Origin: Flavobacterium enshiense
GTDB lineage: Bacteria; Bacteroidota; Bacteroidia; Flavobacteriales; Flavobacteriaceae
Assembly (NCBI RefSeq): GCF_022836875.1
Contig: NZ_CP090376.1
Span: 806,001-870,000 of the forward strand
DNA length: 64,000 nucleotides
Direction: 5' to 3'
In this document: positions 19,421 through 28,618 of the stretch, in pieces
How the letters are laid out: every line of letters begins with the position of its first letter
Position numbering within the stretch: position 1 is the first letter of the stretch
The notes under the pieces: generated by a model
The model's database searches: none
What the model was told of the DNA's origin: nothing
The model's input: the letters and a program-made list of their open reading frames with translations, nothing else
Translations under genes and position numbers: made by a program

Positions 19421-20860
19421 TTAAAAAAACCAGCTAGCCACGAAAATCGCCGTAATCACACAAATTACATCCACCAAAAGCATCGTTCCTAGGGCGTAAC
19501 GGGTATTTTTTATATTAACCGAACCAAAGTACACCGCAATCACATAAAAAGTACTTTCTGCGCTGCATTGGAAAATACTACTTAATCTTCCGGTCATAGA
19601 ATCGGCTCCAAAAGTATTCATCGAATCGATTAAAAATCCTCGTGATCCTGCAGAACTGAAAGGTCGAAGCAATGCAACTGGTAAAGCATCGGTGATTTCT
19701 TTGCTTACGCCCATATTGGAGAAAACAAACGCGATCCAATTACTGATAATTTCAAATAAACCGCTGTTTCTGAATAACGAAATGGCTACTAACATTCCCA
19801 AAACATAAGGAAAAATAGTAACCCCAGTTTTAACTCCGTTATTGGCACCTGTTACAAAGGCTTCAAAAACAGTGGTGTTTGTCTCAGTAAACTTCTTTTC
19901 CTTTCGGAAGGAAAAAATCAAAGTAAAAGCAATAATTCCCACTAATATTAACGCGGAAAGATTGGAAGTGAAATAGTTTTTACCGATTAGATCCAAATGG
20001 TTTACATACATCAGCAAGCCAATGATTCCAGCAATTAATGCCATCAGGACGGCCACCAAAGAAGCGCTCTTGAAATTAATTTTTTGTTTAACGCCAACAA
20101 TCAGAAAAGCGGCAATCGTACCGATAAATGAAGTGATAATACAAGGTAGCATAACATCGGCTGGGTTGGTAGCACCCGCAGCAGCCCGATAACCAATAAT
20201 GGAAGTGGCAATTAAAGTGAGCCCTGAAGCATGCAGACACATGAACATAATTTGGGCATCGCTGGCTTTGTCTTTTTCGGGATTGATTTCCTGTAAACTT
20301 TGCATGGCTTTTAACCCAAATGGAGTGGCCGCAGAATCCAATCCTAAGAAATTAGCAGCAAAATTTAAAGTCATATAAGAAATAGACGGATGGTTTTTCG
20401 GAATACTCGGAAACACTTTTACAAACACGGGGCTTAGTACTTTAGCTAATTTTCCGGAAGCACCGGAGATAATCAAAAGTTCCATTAAACCACAGAAAAA
20501 AGCCAGGTACGCAATCAGTGGAAGAATCAAATCAAGTAAGGTGCTTTTACACGTTGGCAACAAACCATCCGATTTTTGGACCCCACTGAAAATCTTTACG
20601 GTTTTGTTTTTGTAAACGTAAGTCGTATCCGGATTGGTTTCGATTTTGTTGATAACAATGGTATTGTCGGGCGCTTTCTCGATGCTGTCTTTGATGAAGG
20701 CTGGAACCTGCTTCAGGTATTTTTCGGAGATTAACAGCGGTTCGTCTTTTTTACCGTTCAGCACATAGTCAATCGAATAACTGCTTCCGGAAAATAAACC
20801 GATGACCACAAAGGCAATAGAAGAAATAAAAATTGCCAACCAAAATCTGCTCAATACCAT
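19421..20860 (-). CDS. Nucleoside-recognition (Gate) domain membrane protein, SpmA-SpmB fusion type
   Basis: The 479-residue protein has an N-terminal transmembrane helix, a short extracytoplasmic part (about 30-105), then two groups of helices each with a Gate domain: one with NFAANFLGLDSAATPFGLKA (about 167-186) and one with PVALLRPFSSAGSRGF (about 405-420). These correspond to spore maturation proteins A and B joined in one chain, as usual in Bacteroidetes. The family is related to nucleoside transporters; the substrate is unknown. It is the downstream neighbour of a DEDD exonuclease gene, separated by a dispersed repeat. Confidence 0.82.
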   Translation of the reverse strand: MVLSRFWLAIFISSIAFVVIGLFSGSSYSIDYVLNGKKDEPLLISEKYLKQVPAFIKDSIEKAPDNTIVINKIETNPDTTYVYKNKTVKIFSGVQKSDGLLPTCKSTLLDLILPLIAYLAFFCGLMELLIISGASGKLAKVLSPVFVKVFPSIPKNHPSISYMTLNFAANFLGLDSAATPFGLKAMQSLQEINPEKDKASDAQIMFMCLHASGLTLIATSIIGYRAAAGATNPADVMLPCIITSFIGTIAAFLIVGVKQKINFKSASLVAVLMALIAGIIGLLMYVNHLDLIGKNYFTSNLSALILVGIIAFTLIFSFRKEKKFTETNTTVFEAFVTGANNGVKTGVTIFPYVLGMLVAISLFRNSGLFEIISNWIAFVFSNMGVSKEITDALPVALLRPFSSAGSRGFLIDSMNTFGADSMTGRLSSIFQCSAESTFYVIAVYFGSVNIKNTRYALGTMLLVDVICVITAIFVASWFF

Positions 20861-20931
20861 ACTTAATATTTTTCGTAAATGTAATTATTTAGCGCAAAGA
20901 ACACAATCAAAGTGGAAAGTTTGCAAGGCGA

Positions 20932-21028
20932 CTAGCCCCGATAGCAACGGCATCCTTTTTTGCTTTAGCTGTAATTCCACCGAACGAGATAAGCAAAAAA
21001 GATAGAGTGGATAGCGGGAATTAGCTCC
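20932..21028 (+). repeat. Dispersed structured repeat, copy A
   Basis: The element reads CTAGCCCCGATAGC at its left end (20932-20945), then a perfect 10-base stem TTTTTTGCTT (20956-20965) with AAGCAAAAAA (20991-21000), and GGATAGCGGGAATTAGCTCC at its right end (21009-21028). Both end blocks recur in copy B near 23051-23118. The right end touches the stop codon of the exonuclease gene. Function unknown; it could be an RNA-level element or a mobile non-coding repeat. Confidence 0.72.
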
Positions 21029-21741
21029 TAAATATGTATAACTTCCTCGGCAATGAGTAAATCTTCCCTTCTGAATTTCAGGAGAATCTGGGCCACGGCC
21101 ACCACGTCTTTTTCACAATAGGTGATAATGCGGTCGATGTCTTTTTCCACATAAAAGGTGTGGGCTACTTCGCTGCCTTCGATATCGTCTTTAGGGGACG
21201 GAATGCCTAAAACATTGGTGAGTAATTTCAATGAAGTAAAAGTTTTGTAATCGCCGAATTTCCATAATTCCATAGTGTCCAGATGTGGAACTTCCCATGG
21301 TTTTTTACCGAACAGATTCAGTTTTAGGGGAATTGCTATCTGGTTGATTATCATACGACGAGCGATGAAAGGAAAGTCGAACTCCTTAGCATTATGTCCG
21401 CACAAAATATGTTGCGGTTGCGAAAAATGATTGTTCAGCAAATTTGAAAAGTCTTTCAGGATTTTTACTTCGTCTCCAAAAAAAGAAGTAACCCTAAAAT
21501 GACGGATATCGCCCTTAAATGTAAAATAACCCACTGAAATACAGACGATTTTTCCGAATTCGGCCCAAATTCCGGCGCGTTCATAAAATTCTTCGGCGCT
21601 GAAATCGTCTTTGCGCTGGTATTTGGTTTTTTGGTCGAAAAGAGATTGTTTGGTTTCGTCCAGATTATTGAAATTTTCTTCTTCGGGAACCGTTTCGATG
21701 TCTAAAAAGAGAATGTTCTCCAGATTAATTTTCTCGATCAT
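21028..21741 (-). CDS. DEDD-family 3'-5' exonuclease, PolB-like
   Basis: The 237-residue protein carries the ribonuclease H-like exonuclease motifs: LDIETVP (motif I, about 12-18), HNAKEFDFPFI (motif II, about 116-126) and YCEKDVVAVAQI (motif III, about 205-216). This matches the predicted PolB-like 3'-5' exonuclease family (Pfam DNA_pol_B_exo2). Its natural substrate and repair pathway are not known. Its stop codon abuts the dispersed repeat. Confidence 0.82.
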   Translation of the reverse strand: MIEKINLENILFLDIETVPEEENFNNLDETKQSLFDQKTKYQRKDDFSAEEFYERAGIWAEFGKIVCISVGYFTFKGDIRHFRVTSFFGDEVKILKDFSNLLNNHFSQPQHILCGHNAKEFDFPFIARRMIINQIAIPLKLNLFGKKPWEVPHLDTMELWKFGDYKTFTSLKLLTNVLGIPSPKDDIEGSEVAHTFYVEKDIDRIITYCEKDVVAVAQILLKFRREDLLIAEEVIHI

Positions 21742-21801
21742 TTTGAATGGATTGTACTAATGCGTTTGGTTTGTATGTGAAAATTATTACAAATAAAAGA
21801 A

Positions 21802-22959
21802 TTATTTTCTTTTTTCCAACATTTTATAAGCCTCATTGAAGTAAACGTACAAATCGTTGCTGTGCGGGTCTTCCTCTGTCTGCAATCCTTTGACGTGTCC
21901 CAAACGAACGATGATCACGTTGTCTTCCGGAACCACAATGACGAATTGCCCCAGGTGGCCGCGCATGTAAAACAATTGTTTGCCGTTGATTTTATGCAGC
22001 CAGAATCCGTAGCCGTATTGCGGACTATTTGCAAATCGAGGTCTGATGGACTTGGCAACAAAAGCGCTGTCTAAAAGTTGTTTGCCGTTCCATTTCCCAA
22101 AGTCGCGGTAGAGTTTTCCGAAGCGGGCGAAATCACGCGCGTTGCTGGCAATACAGCAGTAGGCTTTTTCAATGCCGTCCGGATTATGGTCAAGTTGCCA
22201 CAGTGCTTCGTTTTCTGCTCCCATTGGCTGCCAGAATTTTTCGGAAACATAATTGGCAACGTGTTCTCCGGTCGCTTTTTCGACACACATGGCTAATAAT
22301 TCGGTGGCGCCGCTTAAGTATTTGAAGGATTGTCCCGGTTTTTCAGAAACATCTAAGCCTAAAATCACTTTCTTCAGATCATTATCGAAGTAGGCGCGGG
22401 TCACAATGGAAAACGGGCTGTAATATTTTTCGTCCCAGTTCAAGCCGGATGCCATTGACGACAAATCACCCACGGTGACTTCTTTCGCATATTGTCCTTT
22501 CAAATCAGGGAAAAAATCGGTTACTTTTTGGTCTAGGCTTTTAATTTTTCCTTCCATGATCGCTTTGCCCATTGCTGCAGAAATAACGCTCTTCGCCATG
22601 GAAAACGAATTGGATTTTGAGTTTTTATCATAACCATCGTAATAGCTTTCGTGCCAGATACTGTCATTTTTAATGATCAGATAGGCAACAGTTCCCAGTT
22701 CTTTATGCTCTTTGTTCAATTCTTCGGTAGCGGGAACTGAATTGTAATCTTTGGCAATCGCCCAAGGTTGTCCCGCACCTTTTTTGATTTCACGATTCGG
22801 GAAATGGGTGTAATCTTCTAAAAATGCTGTAGTATGACCTCTGAAATAGATGGTTCGCACCGCTCGTAAAATATAATCCACATCGAAAATATACATCAGG
22901 ATAACAATGGAAGCTATAATAATGCAAAACCATTTTAGGAAGCTTTTCAGAAATTTCAT
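21802..22959 (-). CDS. Serine hydrolase, class C beta-lactamase family
   Basis: The 385-residue protein has an N-terminal membrane anchor or signal (about 7-27) and a beta-lactamase-fold domain with SMAK (SxxK nucleophile motif, about 123-126), an AYCCIASNARDFARFG segment typical of this hydrolase group (about 270-285), and MRGHLGQ (HxG triad equivalent, about 336-342). These enzymes are D-aminopeptidase, esterase or 6-aminohexanoate-dimer hydrolase relatives rather than antibiotic-resistance enzymes. The substrate is unknown. Confidence 0.85.
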   Translation of the reverse strand: MKFLKSFLKWFCIIIASIVILMYIFDVDYILRAVRTIYFRGHTTAFLEDYTHFPNREIKKGAGQPWAIAKDYNSVPATEELNKEHKELGTVAYLIIKNDSIWHESYYDGYDKNSKSNSFSMAKSVISAAMGKAIMEGKIKSLDQKVTDFFPDLKGQYAKEVTVGDLSSMASGLNWDEKYYSPFSIVTRAYFDNDLKKVILGLDVSEKPGQSFKYLSGATELLAMCVEKATGEHVANYVSEKFWQPMGAENEALWQLDHNPDGIEKAYCCIASNARDFARFGKLYRDFGKWNGKQLLDSAFVAKSIRPRFANSPQYGYGFWLHKINGKQLFYMRGHLGQFVIVVPEDNVIIVRLGHVKGLQTEEDPHSNDLYVYFNEAYKMLEKRK

Positions 22960-23050
22960 AGATTGGGTTTTAAAGTGGTGTTTTAACGAATTTACGCAAA
23001 TTCCAAATATGTTTTTATTTTTTTGGAGCGAATGTTTTGGGCTTTTTTGA

Positions 23051-23118
23051 TCCCGATAGCTATCGGGGACATGTTCCCGCTGTCCGCACTATACGGTAGC
23101 TGCTTCCATCGGAGCTAG
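23051..23118 (-). repeat. Dispersed structured repeat, copy B
   Basis: Read on the minus strand the element has CTAGCTCCGATGGAAGC (23102-23118) and GGACAGCGGGAA (23074-23085), matching copy A, but the central A/T stem is replaced by a short GTATAG segment. It ends in the perfect palindrome CCCGATAGCTATCGGG. It lies between the alkyltransferase gene and the serine hydrolase gene, in the opposite orientation to copy A. Confidence 0.68.
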
Positions 23119-23168
23119 GGGATAAGCCAGAGTGTTTTTGGAAAGTGATTTAATTTGTGCTTCGTAAT

Positions 23169-23639
23169 TTAAAATAGGGTTTGCTGTTTCTCCGGATTTT
23201 CATGGTCCAAAAGCCATTTCTTGCGCCACAATCCTCCTGCGTAACCTGTCAGTGAGCCGTCAGAACCAATTACGCGGTGACACGGAACGACTATCCATAA
23301 CGGGTTTTTACCATTGGCAGAAGCAACAGCGCGTATGGCTTTCACATCGCCTAATTTTTTAGAAAGTTCCAGATACGATGTGGTTTTCCCGTATGGGATT
23401 TCCAAAAGGGCTTTCCAGACTTTTTGTTGAAAATCGGTGCCTTTTGGATTGAGTTGAATGGAGAATTTGGTTCGTTTTCCTTCAAAGTATTCCTGAAGTT
23501 GTTTTACTGCATCTTTTAGCTCCACTGGAATCACTTTCGAAATTTCACCTTCCTGAAGAATCGAAATTACCGAAATACCGTTTTCATCGCCTTTAATTTT
23601 GGCGGTTCCAAGCGGCGTATTGATAAAGACTGTTTGCAT
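23169..23639 (-). CDS. ogt: Methylated-DNA--protein-cysteine methyltransferase
   Basis: The 156-residue protein has the active-site motif VPCHRVIGS (Cys about 120), the preceding RAVASANGKNPL helix-turn-helix region and the IPYGKTTSY segment near 85. It takes alkyl groups from O6-alkylguanine onto its own Cys in a suicidal repair reaction. No Ada-type N-terminal regulatory domain is present, so this is the Ogt/MGMT form. The gene is 17 bases downstream of a small XRE regulator gene. Confidence 0.92.
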   Translation of the reverse strand: MQTVFINTPLGTAKIKGDENGISVISILQEGEISKVIPVELKDAVKQLQEYFEGKRTKFSIQLNPKGTDFQQKVWKALLEIPYGKTTSYLELSKKLGDVKAIRAVASANGKNPLWIVVPCHRVIGSDGSLTGYAGGLWRKKWLLDHENPEKQQTLF

Positions 23640-23656
23640 TTGCTAAAGGTAACGAA

Positions 23657-23857
23657 TTAGTCGGTGGCTTCCAATTCGAATATCTCGTTAACAGACTTTT
23701 CAAAGAGTTTGGCTAATTTTAATGCCAATACAGTTGAAGGGACGAATTTACCGGCTTCAATGGCATTGATGGTTTGCCGGCTTACCCCGATTTTTTCGGC
23801 CAGTTCCGCCTGGGTCATGTTTGCAATGGCACGCTGTACTTTTATGTTATTCTTCAT
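23657..23857 (-). CDS. Small XRE-family (YozG-like) transcriptional regulator
   Basis: The 66-residue protein is a single helix-turn-helix domain with MTQAELAEKIGVSRQTINAI in the helix-turn-helix and VNEIFELE at the end, the typical form of short YozG-like repressors that regulate a neighbouring membrane-protein gene. Its start overlaps the end of the upstream membrane protein gene by 11 bases, indicating co-translation. Confidence 0.9.
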   Translation of the reverse strand: MKNNIKVQRAIANMTQAELAEKIGVSRQTINAIEAGKFVPSTVLALKLAKLFEKSVNEIFELEATD

Positions 23858-24326
23858 CAGTTGTAAGTTTAGATGATTTATACAACATCCAGTGAAAGCG
23901 GACGATGAAAAAGATGAGTAGCGAAGCGATGTTGACTAGCAAGGCTGTAAAAAAGGAATTTCCATAAATGAAAATGATGGAAATTAAAAGCAGTGCATAA
24001 TTGAAATAGGTTGCCCAAACCAAACTTTCCAGCCTGATTTTTTCAACCATTTCATCTTCGATTTTTTCTTTTGAAAATGCAGTGAATAAACCGCCTATGA
24101 TTAATGCAATCATTAAAATTTCATCGGTAATGTTATTTTCAACAAAGTCAAAATACGTTGTTCCGCTCCGAGAAAAAGTATCATAGATGAAATAAAATAC
24201 ATTAACATTTAAGAAATCCAATTCCCAATCGATGCAAAGCCTAATGATTGAAGCTATTGTAAAAGGGACAAAAATCAACCATCCGATTCTTTTAAAAGAA
24301 TGTGGAAATAAATACTTTGTTTTCAT
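23847..24326 (-). CDS. Membrane protein of unknown function paired with XRE regulator
   Basis: The 159-residue protein has about four hydrophobic helices (roughly 12-32, 63-83, 103-123, 127-147). I do not recognise a named family. It is directly upstream of, and overlaps, a YozG-type regulator, an arrangement seen for many small membrane proteins in Firmicutes and Bacteroidetes. Whether the regulator controls this gene is inferred from the overlap only. Confidence 0.75.
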   Translation of the reverse strand: MKTKYLFPHSFKRIGWLIFVPFTIASIIRLCIDWELDFLNVNVFYFIYDTFSRSGTTYFDFVENNITDEILMIALIIGGLFTAFSKEKIEDEMVEKIRLESLVWATYFNYALLLISIIFIYGNSFFTALLVNIASLLIFFIVRFHWMLYKSSKLTTDEE

Positions 24327-24409
24327 AATTGCCTAGCATTTAGAATTATAATATCAAATGTAAAACATCTTTTCCAAAAAGACAAGCAAACTTTACATTT
24401 TGTAAAATA

Positions 24410-24430
24410 AAAATGTCCTCCGAAGAGGAC
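24410..24430 (-). terminator. Rho-independent terminator after the cytochrome c gene
   Basis: On the minus strand GTCCTC-TTCG-GAGGAC is a six-base stem with a stable TTCG tetraloop, followed by ATTTTTATTTT, a few bases after the cytochrome stop. Confidence 0.82.
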
Positions 24431-24438
24431 CAGTGGTT

Positions 24439-24858
24439 TTATTTTCCGAAACTCAGTATATAGGTTTCCAGTGCTTTACGTTCTTCGTCGGTTAGAGCTT
24501 TGGTAATGGTGAAGTTTGCCTTCATTACCTTGTATTGCGACGGATCTACAATCGGTTCGCTTTTCTCGGTAAGAAAATCGGGAATACTGGCTCCTTTTTC
24601 CTTATAGGTTTTAGCGATTATGGCCAATGGCGGGCCTACTAATTTCTCGTTAGGTTTGTGACAAGTGTGACACGTACCTCTTCCGTTAAAGATTTCTTTT
24701 CCTAATTCAAAAGAAATTTCTTCTGCTGATTTTTTTACCTCAGGGTATAAAGGTTCTTCTTCTTTCTCTTTTTTTTCTTTTCCACAAGATACCAATGCGA
24801 GTGAACCGATTAGGAAAACCATTATCAGCACGGAAAAAATGAATGTATATTTTTTCAT
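24439..24858 (-). CDS. Monoheme c-type cytochrome lipoprotein
   Basis: The 139-residue protein has a signal sequence with lipobox LVSC (Cys about 25), a charged Lys/Glu linker, and a cytochrome c domain with a single CHTCH heme site (about 62-66) and a Met in MKANFTI that could be the distal ligand. It would be a membrane-anchored electron carrier outside the inner membrane. It lies directly downstream of hemB on the same strand, a plausible link between heme supply and its use. Confidence 0.85.
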   Translation of the reverse strand: MKKYTFIFSVLIMVFLIGSLALVSCGKEKKEKEEEPLYPEVKKSAEEISFELGKEIFNGRGTCHTCHKPNEKLVGPPLAIIAKTYKEKGASIPDFLTEKSEPIVDPSQYKVMKANFTITKALTDEERKALETYILSFGK

Positions 24859-24931
24859 TTTCTTAAACTTTTAACGTTAGCATCGTCTCTCAAAGTTAAG
24901 AAAAAACTGCGAGAATCTCCTGTAAAGAATC

Positions 24932-25927
24932 TTATTTGTTCAGTATGATTGCCGCTTCTTTAGCGAAGTACGTAGAGATTAAACTCGCACCTGCACGTTT
25001 GATACACATTAGCTGCTCCATCATGATTTTGTCGTGATCCAACCAGCCTCTCTCAGAAGCTGCTTTGATCATGGCATATTCTCCGGATACGTGGAAAACG
25101 GTTACCGGGACATTTACTGCATTTTTCACTTCGCGAACGATATCAAGGTAAGCGATTCCTGGTTTTACCATAACCATATCGGCACCTTCTTCCACATCCA
25201 TTAGTGCTTCTTTCACGGCTTCGATGCGGTTAGCGTAATCCATTTGGTAGGTTTTCTTGTCTTTCGGAACTTCGATTTCGGCTTTTTTCGGCGCACTGTC
25301 CAATGCATCGCGGAACGGACCGTAAAACGCCGAAGCATATTTCGCCGAATAACTCATGATGCCCACGTTATGAAATCCAGCTTGATCCAAACCTTCACGC
25401 AAACGCATTACGCGTCCGTCCATCATGTCGCTTGGTGCTACGAAATCGGCTCCAGCCTGAGCGTGGGAAACCGCCATTCTCACTAAGGCTTCCACGGTTT
25501 TATCGTTTTCGATATCGCCGTTTTCAATGATGCCGTCATGTCCGTAAATCGAATACGGGTCTAAGGCTACATCCGGCATGACAATCATTTCCGGACAGGC
25601 TGCTTTGATGGCTTTGATGGCCTGTTGCATTAACCCATTTGGATTCCAGGCTTCTTTTCCGGTATTGTCTTTTAAATCGTCGTTGACTTTAACATAAATG
25701 TTCACGGCCCGAATGCCCAAAGCAAACAACTCTTTTACTTCTTCCACAGTCAAATCTATCGAACGACGATAAATTCCTGGCATGGAAGGGATTTCCACTT
25801 TTACGTTTTCGCCTTCAGCTATGAACATCGGGAACATAAAATCCGCCGGACTTAAACTGGTTTCACGAACTAAACTTCTTATTGATTCGTTGACTCTTAG
25901 TCTTCTGCCTCTGTGTAATGGGAACAT
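24932..25927 (-). CDS. hemB: Porphobilinogen synthase
   Basis: The 331-residue enzyme condenses two 5-aminolevulinate molecules into porphobilinogen. Active-site lysines lie in SYSAKYASAFYGP (about 197) and MVKPGIAYLD (about 252). The metal-binding region reads DVALDPYSIYGHDG, with Ala and Asp where the zinc-dependent enzymes have Cys, so it belongs to the magnesium-type, cysteine-poor group. It is the last heme gene of the leftward hemA-C-D-E-F-B series (gap of 13 bases after hemF). Confidence 0.95.
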   Translation of the reverse strand: MFPLHRGRRLRVNESIRSLVRETSLSPADFMFPMFIAEGENVKVEIPSMPGIYRRSIDLTVEEVKELFALGIRAVNIYVKVNDDLKDNTGKEAWNPNGLMQQAIKAIKAACPEMIVMPDVALDPYSIYGHDGIIENGDIENDKTVEALVRMAVSHAQAGADFVAPSDMMDGRVMRLREGLDQAGFHNVGIMSYSAKYASAFYGPFRDALDSAPKKAEIEVPKDKKTYQMDYANRIEAVKEALMDVEEGADMVMVKPGIAYLDIVREVKNAVNVPVTVFHVSGEYAMIKAASERGWLDHDKIMMEQLMCIKRAGASLISTYFAKEAAIILNK

Positions 25928-25940
25928 AACTTTTTATTTA

Positions 25941-26843
25941 TTAAATCCAAGCAACTGGATTTGCTAATACTTTAATCAATTTTTCTTCTTCGCTACCCGG
26001 TTCCGGATGATGATCGTATACCCACTGTACGTGTGGTGGTAAACTCATCAGGATGGATTCGATTCGGCCATTGGTTTTTAATCCGAACAAGGTGCCTTTG
26101 TCGTGAACTAAATTAAATTCAACATAACGCCCGCGACGGATTTCCTGCCAGGTTCGGTTGGCGTCAGTATAGGATAGATCTTTTCTTCTTTCTACAATCG
26201 GTAAATATGCCGATAAGAAGCTGTTGCCGACTTCGGTCACGAAATTGAACCAGCTTTCCATAGACATCTGTTCAGTGGCTTTCAAATGGTCGAAAAACAG
26301 ACCGCCAATACCTCGGGCTTCATCACGGTGTGCGTTCCAGAAATACTCGTCGCATTGTTTTTTGAACTTCGGATAGAATTCCAGATTGTGTTTGTCGCAA
26401 GCTGTTTTACACGTTTGGTGGAAATGTTTTGCATCTTCCTCAAACAGATAATACGGCGTTAAATCCTGTCCGCCGCCAAACCATTGATTTATGGTGTTTC
26501 CTTCTTTGTCATACATTTCAAAATAACGCCAGTTCGCATGAACCGTCGGTACCATTGGGTTTTTAGGATGGATTACCAAACTCAGTCCGCAGGCAAAAAA
26601 GTCTACCTCGCCTACACCAAAATAGGTCTGCATGGCTATTGGCAATGCTCCGTGAACGGCTGAAATATTTACCCCGCCTTTTTCAAAAACGTTTCCGTTT
26701 TCAATCACGCGGGTTCTTCCGCCGCCACCTTCGGGACGCTCCCACAAATCCTGACGAAATTTTGCTTTCCCGTCCAAGTCTTCCAAACCTTTACAGATTT
26801 GGTCTTGAAGGATTTGAATGTATTTATAGAATTGTTCTTTCAT
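25941..26843 (-). CDS. hemF: Oxygen-dependent coproporphyrinogen III oxidase
   Basis: The 300-residue protein has the family signatures FFACGLSLVIHPKNP (about 83-97), WFGGGQDLTPYYL (about 121-133) and FNLVHDKGTLFGLKTNGR (about 243-260). It converts coproporphyrinogen III to protoporphyrinogen IX using O2, which implies aerobic growth; no oxygen-independent hemN is in the window. It lies between hemE (34-base gap) and hemB. Confidence 0.95.
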   Translation of the reverse strand: MKEQFYKYIQILQDQICKGLEDLDGKAKFRQDLWERPEGGGGRTRVIENGNVFEKGGVNISAVHGALPIAMQTYFGVGEVDFFACGLSLVIHPKNPMVPTVHANWRYFEMYDKEGNTINQWFGGGQDLTPYYLFEEDAKHFHQTCKTACDKHNLEFYPKFKKQCDEYFWNAHRDEARGIGGLFFDHLKATEQMSMESWFNFVTEVGNSFLSAYLPIVERRKDLSYTDANRTWQEIRRGRYVEFNLVHDKGTLFGLKTNGRIESILMSLPPHVQWVYDHHPEPGSEEEKLIKVLANPVAWI

Positions 26844-26877
26844 TTTAGGCTAACACTAACAGCTAATGGCTATTAGT

Positions 26878-27903
26878 TTATTTTTGGTATTCCTTAACTG
26901 CTTCTACAAACGCCTTAGCATGATCTACCGGAATATTAGGTAAAATTCCGTGGCCAAGGTTTACGATGTATTTGTCTTTTCCGAATTCATCAATCATTTC
27001 GTGAACCATTTTCTTTATGGTCGGGATCGGCGACAATAATCTTGAAGGGTCAAAGTTTCCTTGAAGTGTAATGTTTCCGCCTGTTAAATAACGTGCGTTT
27101 TTAGGAGAACAAGTCCAATCAACACCTAAAGCAGATGCTTTCGATTTTGACATTTCGTTCAATGCAAACCAACAACCTTTACCGAATACGATTACTTCCG
27201 TTTCTTCGGCTAAAGCTTCTACAATCTGGTTGATGTATTTCCATGAGAATTCCTGATAATCGGTCGGTGATAACATCCCTCCCCAAGAATCAAAAATCTG
27301 AACGGCATTTACACCCGATTTTACTTTTTCCTTTAAATATAAGATGGTCGTATCGGTGATTTTCTGTAATAGGGTATGTGCTGCTACCGGATTCGAAAAG
27401 CAGAATCCTTTCGCAGTATCAAAACTCTTAGATCCTTTTCCTTCCACAGCATAACAGAAGATCGTCCAAGGCGAACCGGCAAAACCAATAAGTGGCACTT
27501 CGTCGTTCAGCATTTCTTTGGTCAGTTTGATGGCATCCATTACATAACCTAAGCTCTCTTCGATATTCGGAATGAACACTTTTTCCACTTGCTCCATCGT
27601 ACGGATAGGATCCGGAATGATTGGTCCTAAATTGTCCTTCAATTCCACGTGAATGCCCATCGCTCTCGGTACCACCAAAATATCGGAGAACAAAATAGCG
27701 GCATCCGGTTTTACGATTCGGATTGGTTGCACGGTGATTTCGGCAGCAAGTTCCGGAGTTTCACAACGGGTGAAAAAATCGTATTTGTCACGCAATGCGC
27801 GGAATTCCGGTAAATATCTTCCCGCCTGACGCATCATCCATACTGGTGGACGTTCTACAGATTCTCCTTTTAGGGCTCTTAAAAATAGGTCGTTCTTAAT
27901 CAT
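26878..27903 (-). CDS. hemE: Uroporphyrinogen decarboxylase
   Basis: The 341-residue enzyme starts [11 protein letters not shown]; a longer frame from 27945 adds 14 unlikely residues. It has the N-terminal signature [18 protein letters not shown] (about 20-37) and the GFAGSPWT motif near 140. It removes four carboxyl groups from uroporphyrinogen III to give coproporphyrinogen III. The gap to hemD is about 46 bases. Confidence 0.95.
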   Translation of the reverse strand: MIKNDLFLRALKGESVERPPVWMMRQAGRYLPEFRALRDKYDFFTRCETPELAAEITVQPIRIVKPDAAILFSDILVVPRAMGIHVELKDNLGPIIPDPIRTMEQVEKVFIPNIEESLGYVMDAIKLTKEMLNDEVPLIGFAGSPWTIFCYAVEGKGSKSFDTAKGFCFSNPVAAHTLLQKITDTTILYLKEKVKSGVNAVQIFDSWGGMLSPTDYQEFSWKYINQIVEALAEETEVIVFGKGCWFALNEMSKSKASALGVDWTCSPKNARYLTGGNITLQGNFDPSRLLSPIPTIKKMVHEMIDEFGKDKYIVNLGHGILPNIPVDHAKAFVEAVKEYQK

Positions 27904-27949
27904 ATTTCTTTTATAGTTGCAAAGTGACAAAGTCCTTAGTTGCAAAGTT

Positions 27950-28618
27950 TTATTTAAACTCGTTTATACATTGGATAATCGTGTTCTCAATGGTCGGTTG
28001 GTTCGCGATTACGATATTTTTTATTCCCAGGCGATTTGCTGCTTCTGCTGTGGTGTTTCCGATGCAGAAGGCGATCTCCTTTGTTATTTTATTTTCTTTC
28101 AGGTAACTTTCCAGACCGGACGGACTAAAAAACAAAATTCCGTCAGGTTTGGTATTTATTTTTTGTGGTGTCAGTACTGTTTCGTACACGTTGATTTCAT
28201 TAAAGGAAACTCCGGCTTCCTTCATCATTTCCGGTAAAGTGTCGCGACGCAGGTTTCCGCTGAAAAAAGTGTATTGGTTGTTCGGATACACCAAGGTGAT
28301 GATTTCCGCAAGGTCTTCGGCATAACCAGTATAGGCTACGACTTTGAAACCGTTTTCTTCCAATAAGGTTTTGGTTTTTAATCCGACACAGAATACGTCC
28401 TTCGATTTCAGTTCAGCAACTTTTGGATGTTCTAAGATACTTTGTACTCCGTTCTGGCTACTGAAAATCAGCGAGTCATGAATATTTTTTAATTCGAATG
28501 CTATGGGTTTGGTGGTGATGAAATCGGCTTCAACCACTGAAAAACCGGCATTCAATAAATACTGTTTCTGGTTAGGTAACAATTTTTTCGTGGACAGTAT
28601 GCGGATAGAATCATTCAT
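27950..28618 (-). CDS. hemD: Uroporphyrinogen-III synthase
   Basis: The 222-residue protein shows the weakly conserved HemD fold: two alternating alpha/beta domains, with [11 protein letters not shown] (about 49-59) and [14 protein letters not shown] (about 158-171) at the usual positions. It closes and inverts ring D of hydroxymethylbilane. The start ATG overlaps the hemC stop by one base, and position in the hem series supports the call strongly. Confidence 0.92.
   Translation of the reverse strand: MNDSIRILSTKKLLPNQKQYLLNAGFSVVEADFITTKPIAFELKNIHDSLIFSSQNGVQSILEHPKVAELKSKDVFCVGLKTKTLLEENGFKVVAYTGYAEDLAEIITLVYPNNQYTFFSGNLRRDTLPEMMKEAGVSFNEINVYETVLTPQKINTKPDGILFFSPSGLESYLKENKITKEIAFCIGNTTAEAANRLGIKNIVIANQPTIENTIIQCINEFK

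Noticed and set aside
19307..19492. A 61-residue plus-strand frame overlapping the end of the nucleoside-gate gene
   Set aside because: It lies antisense to the end of the supported gene and to the more plausible 42-residue membrane peptide frame.
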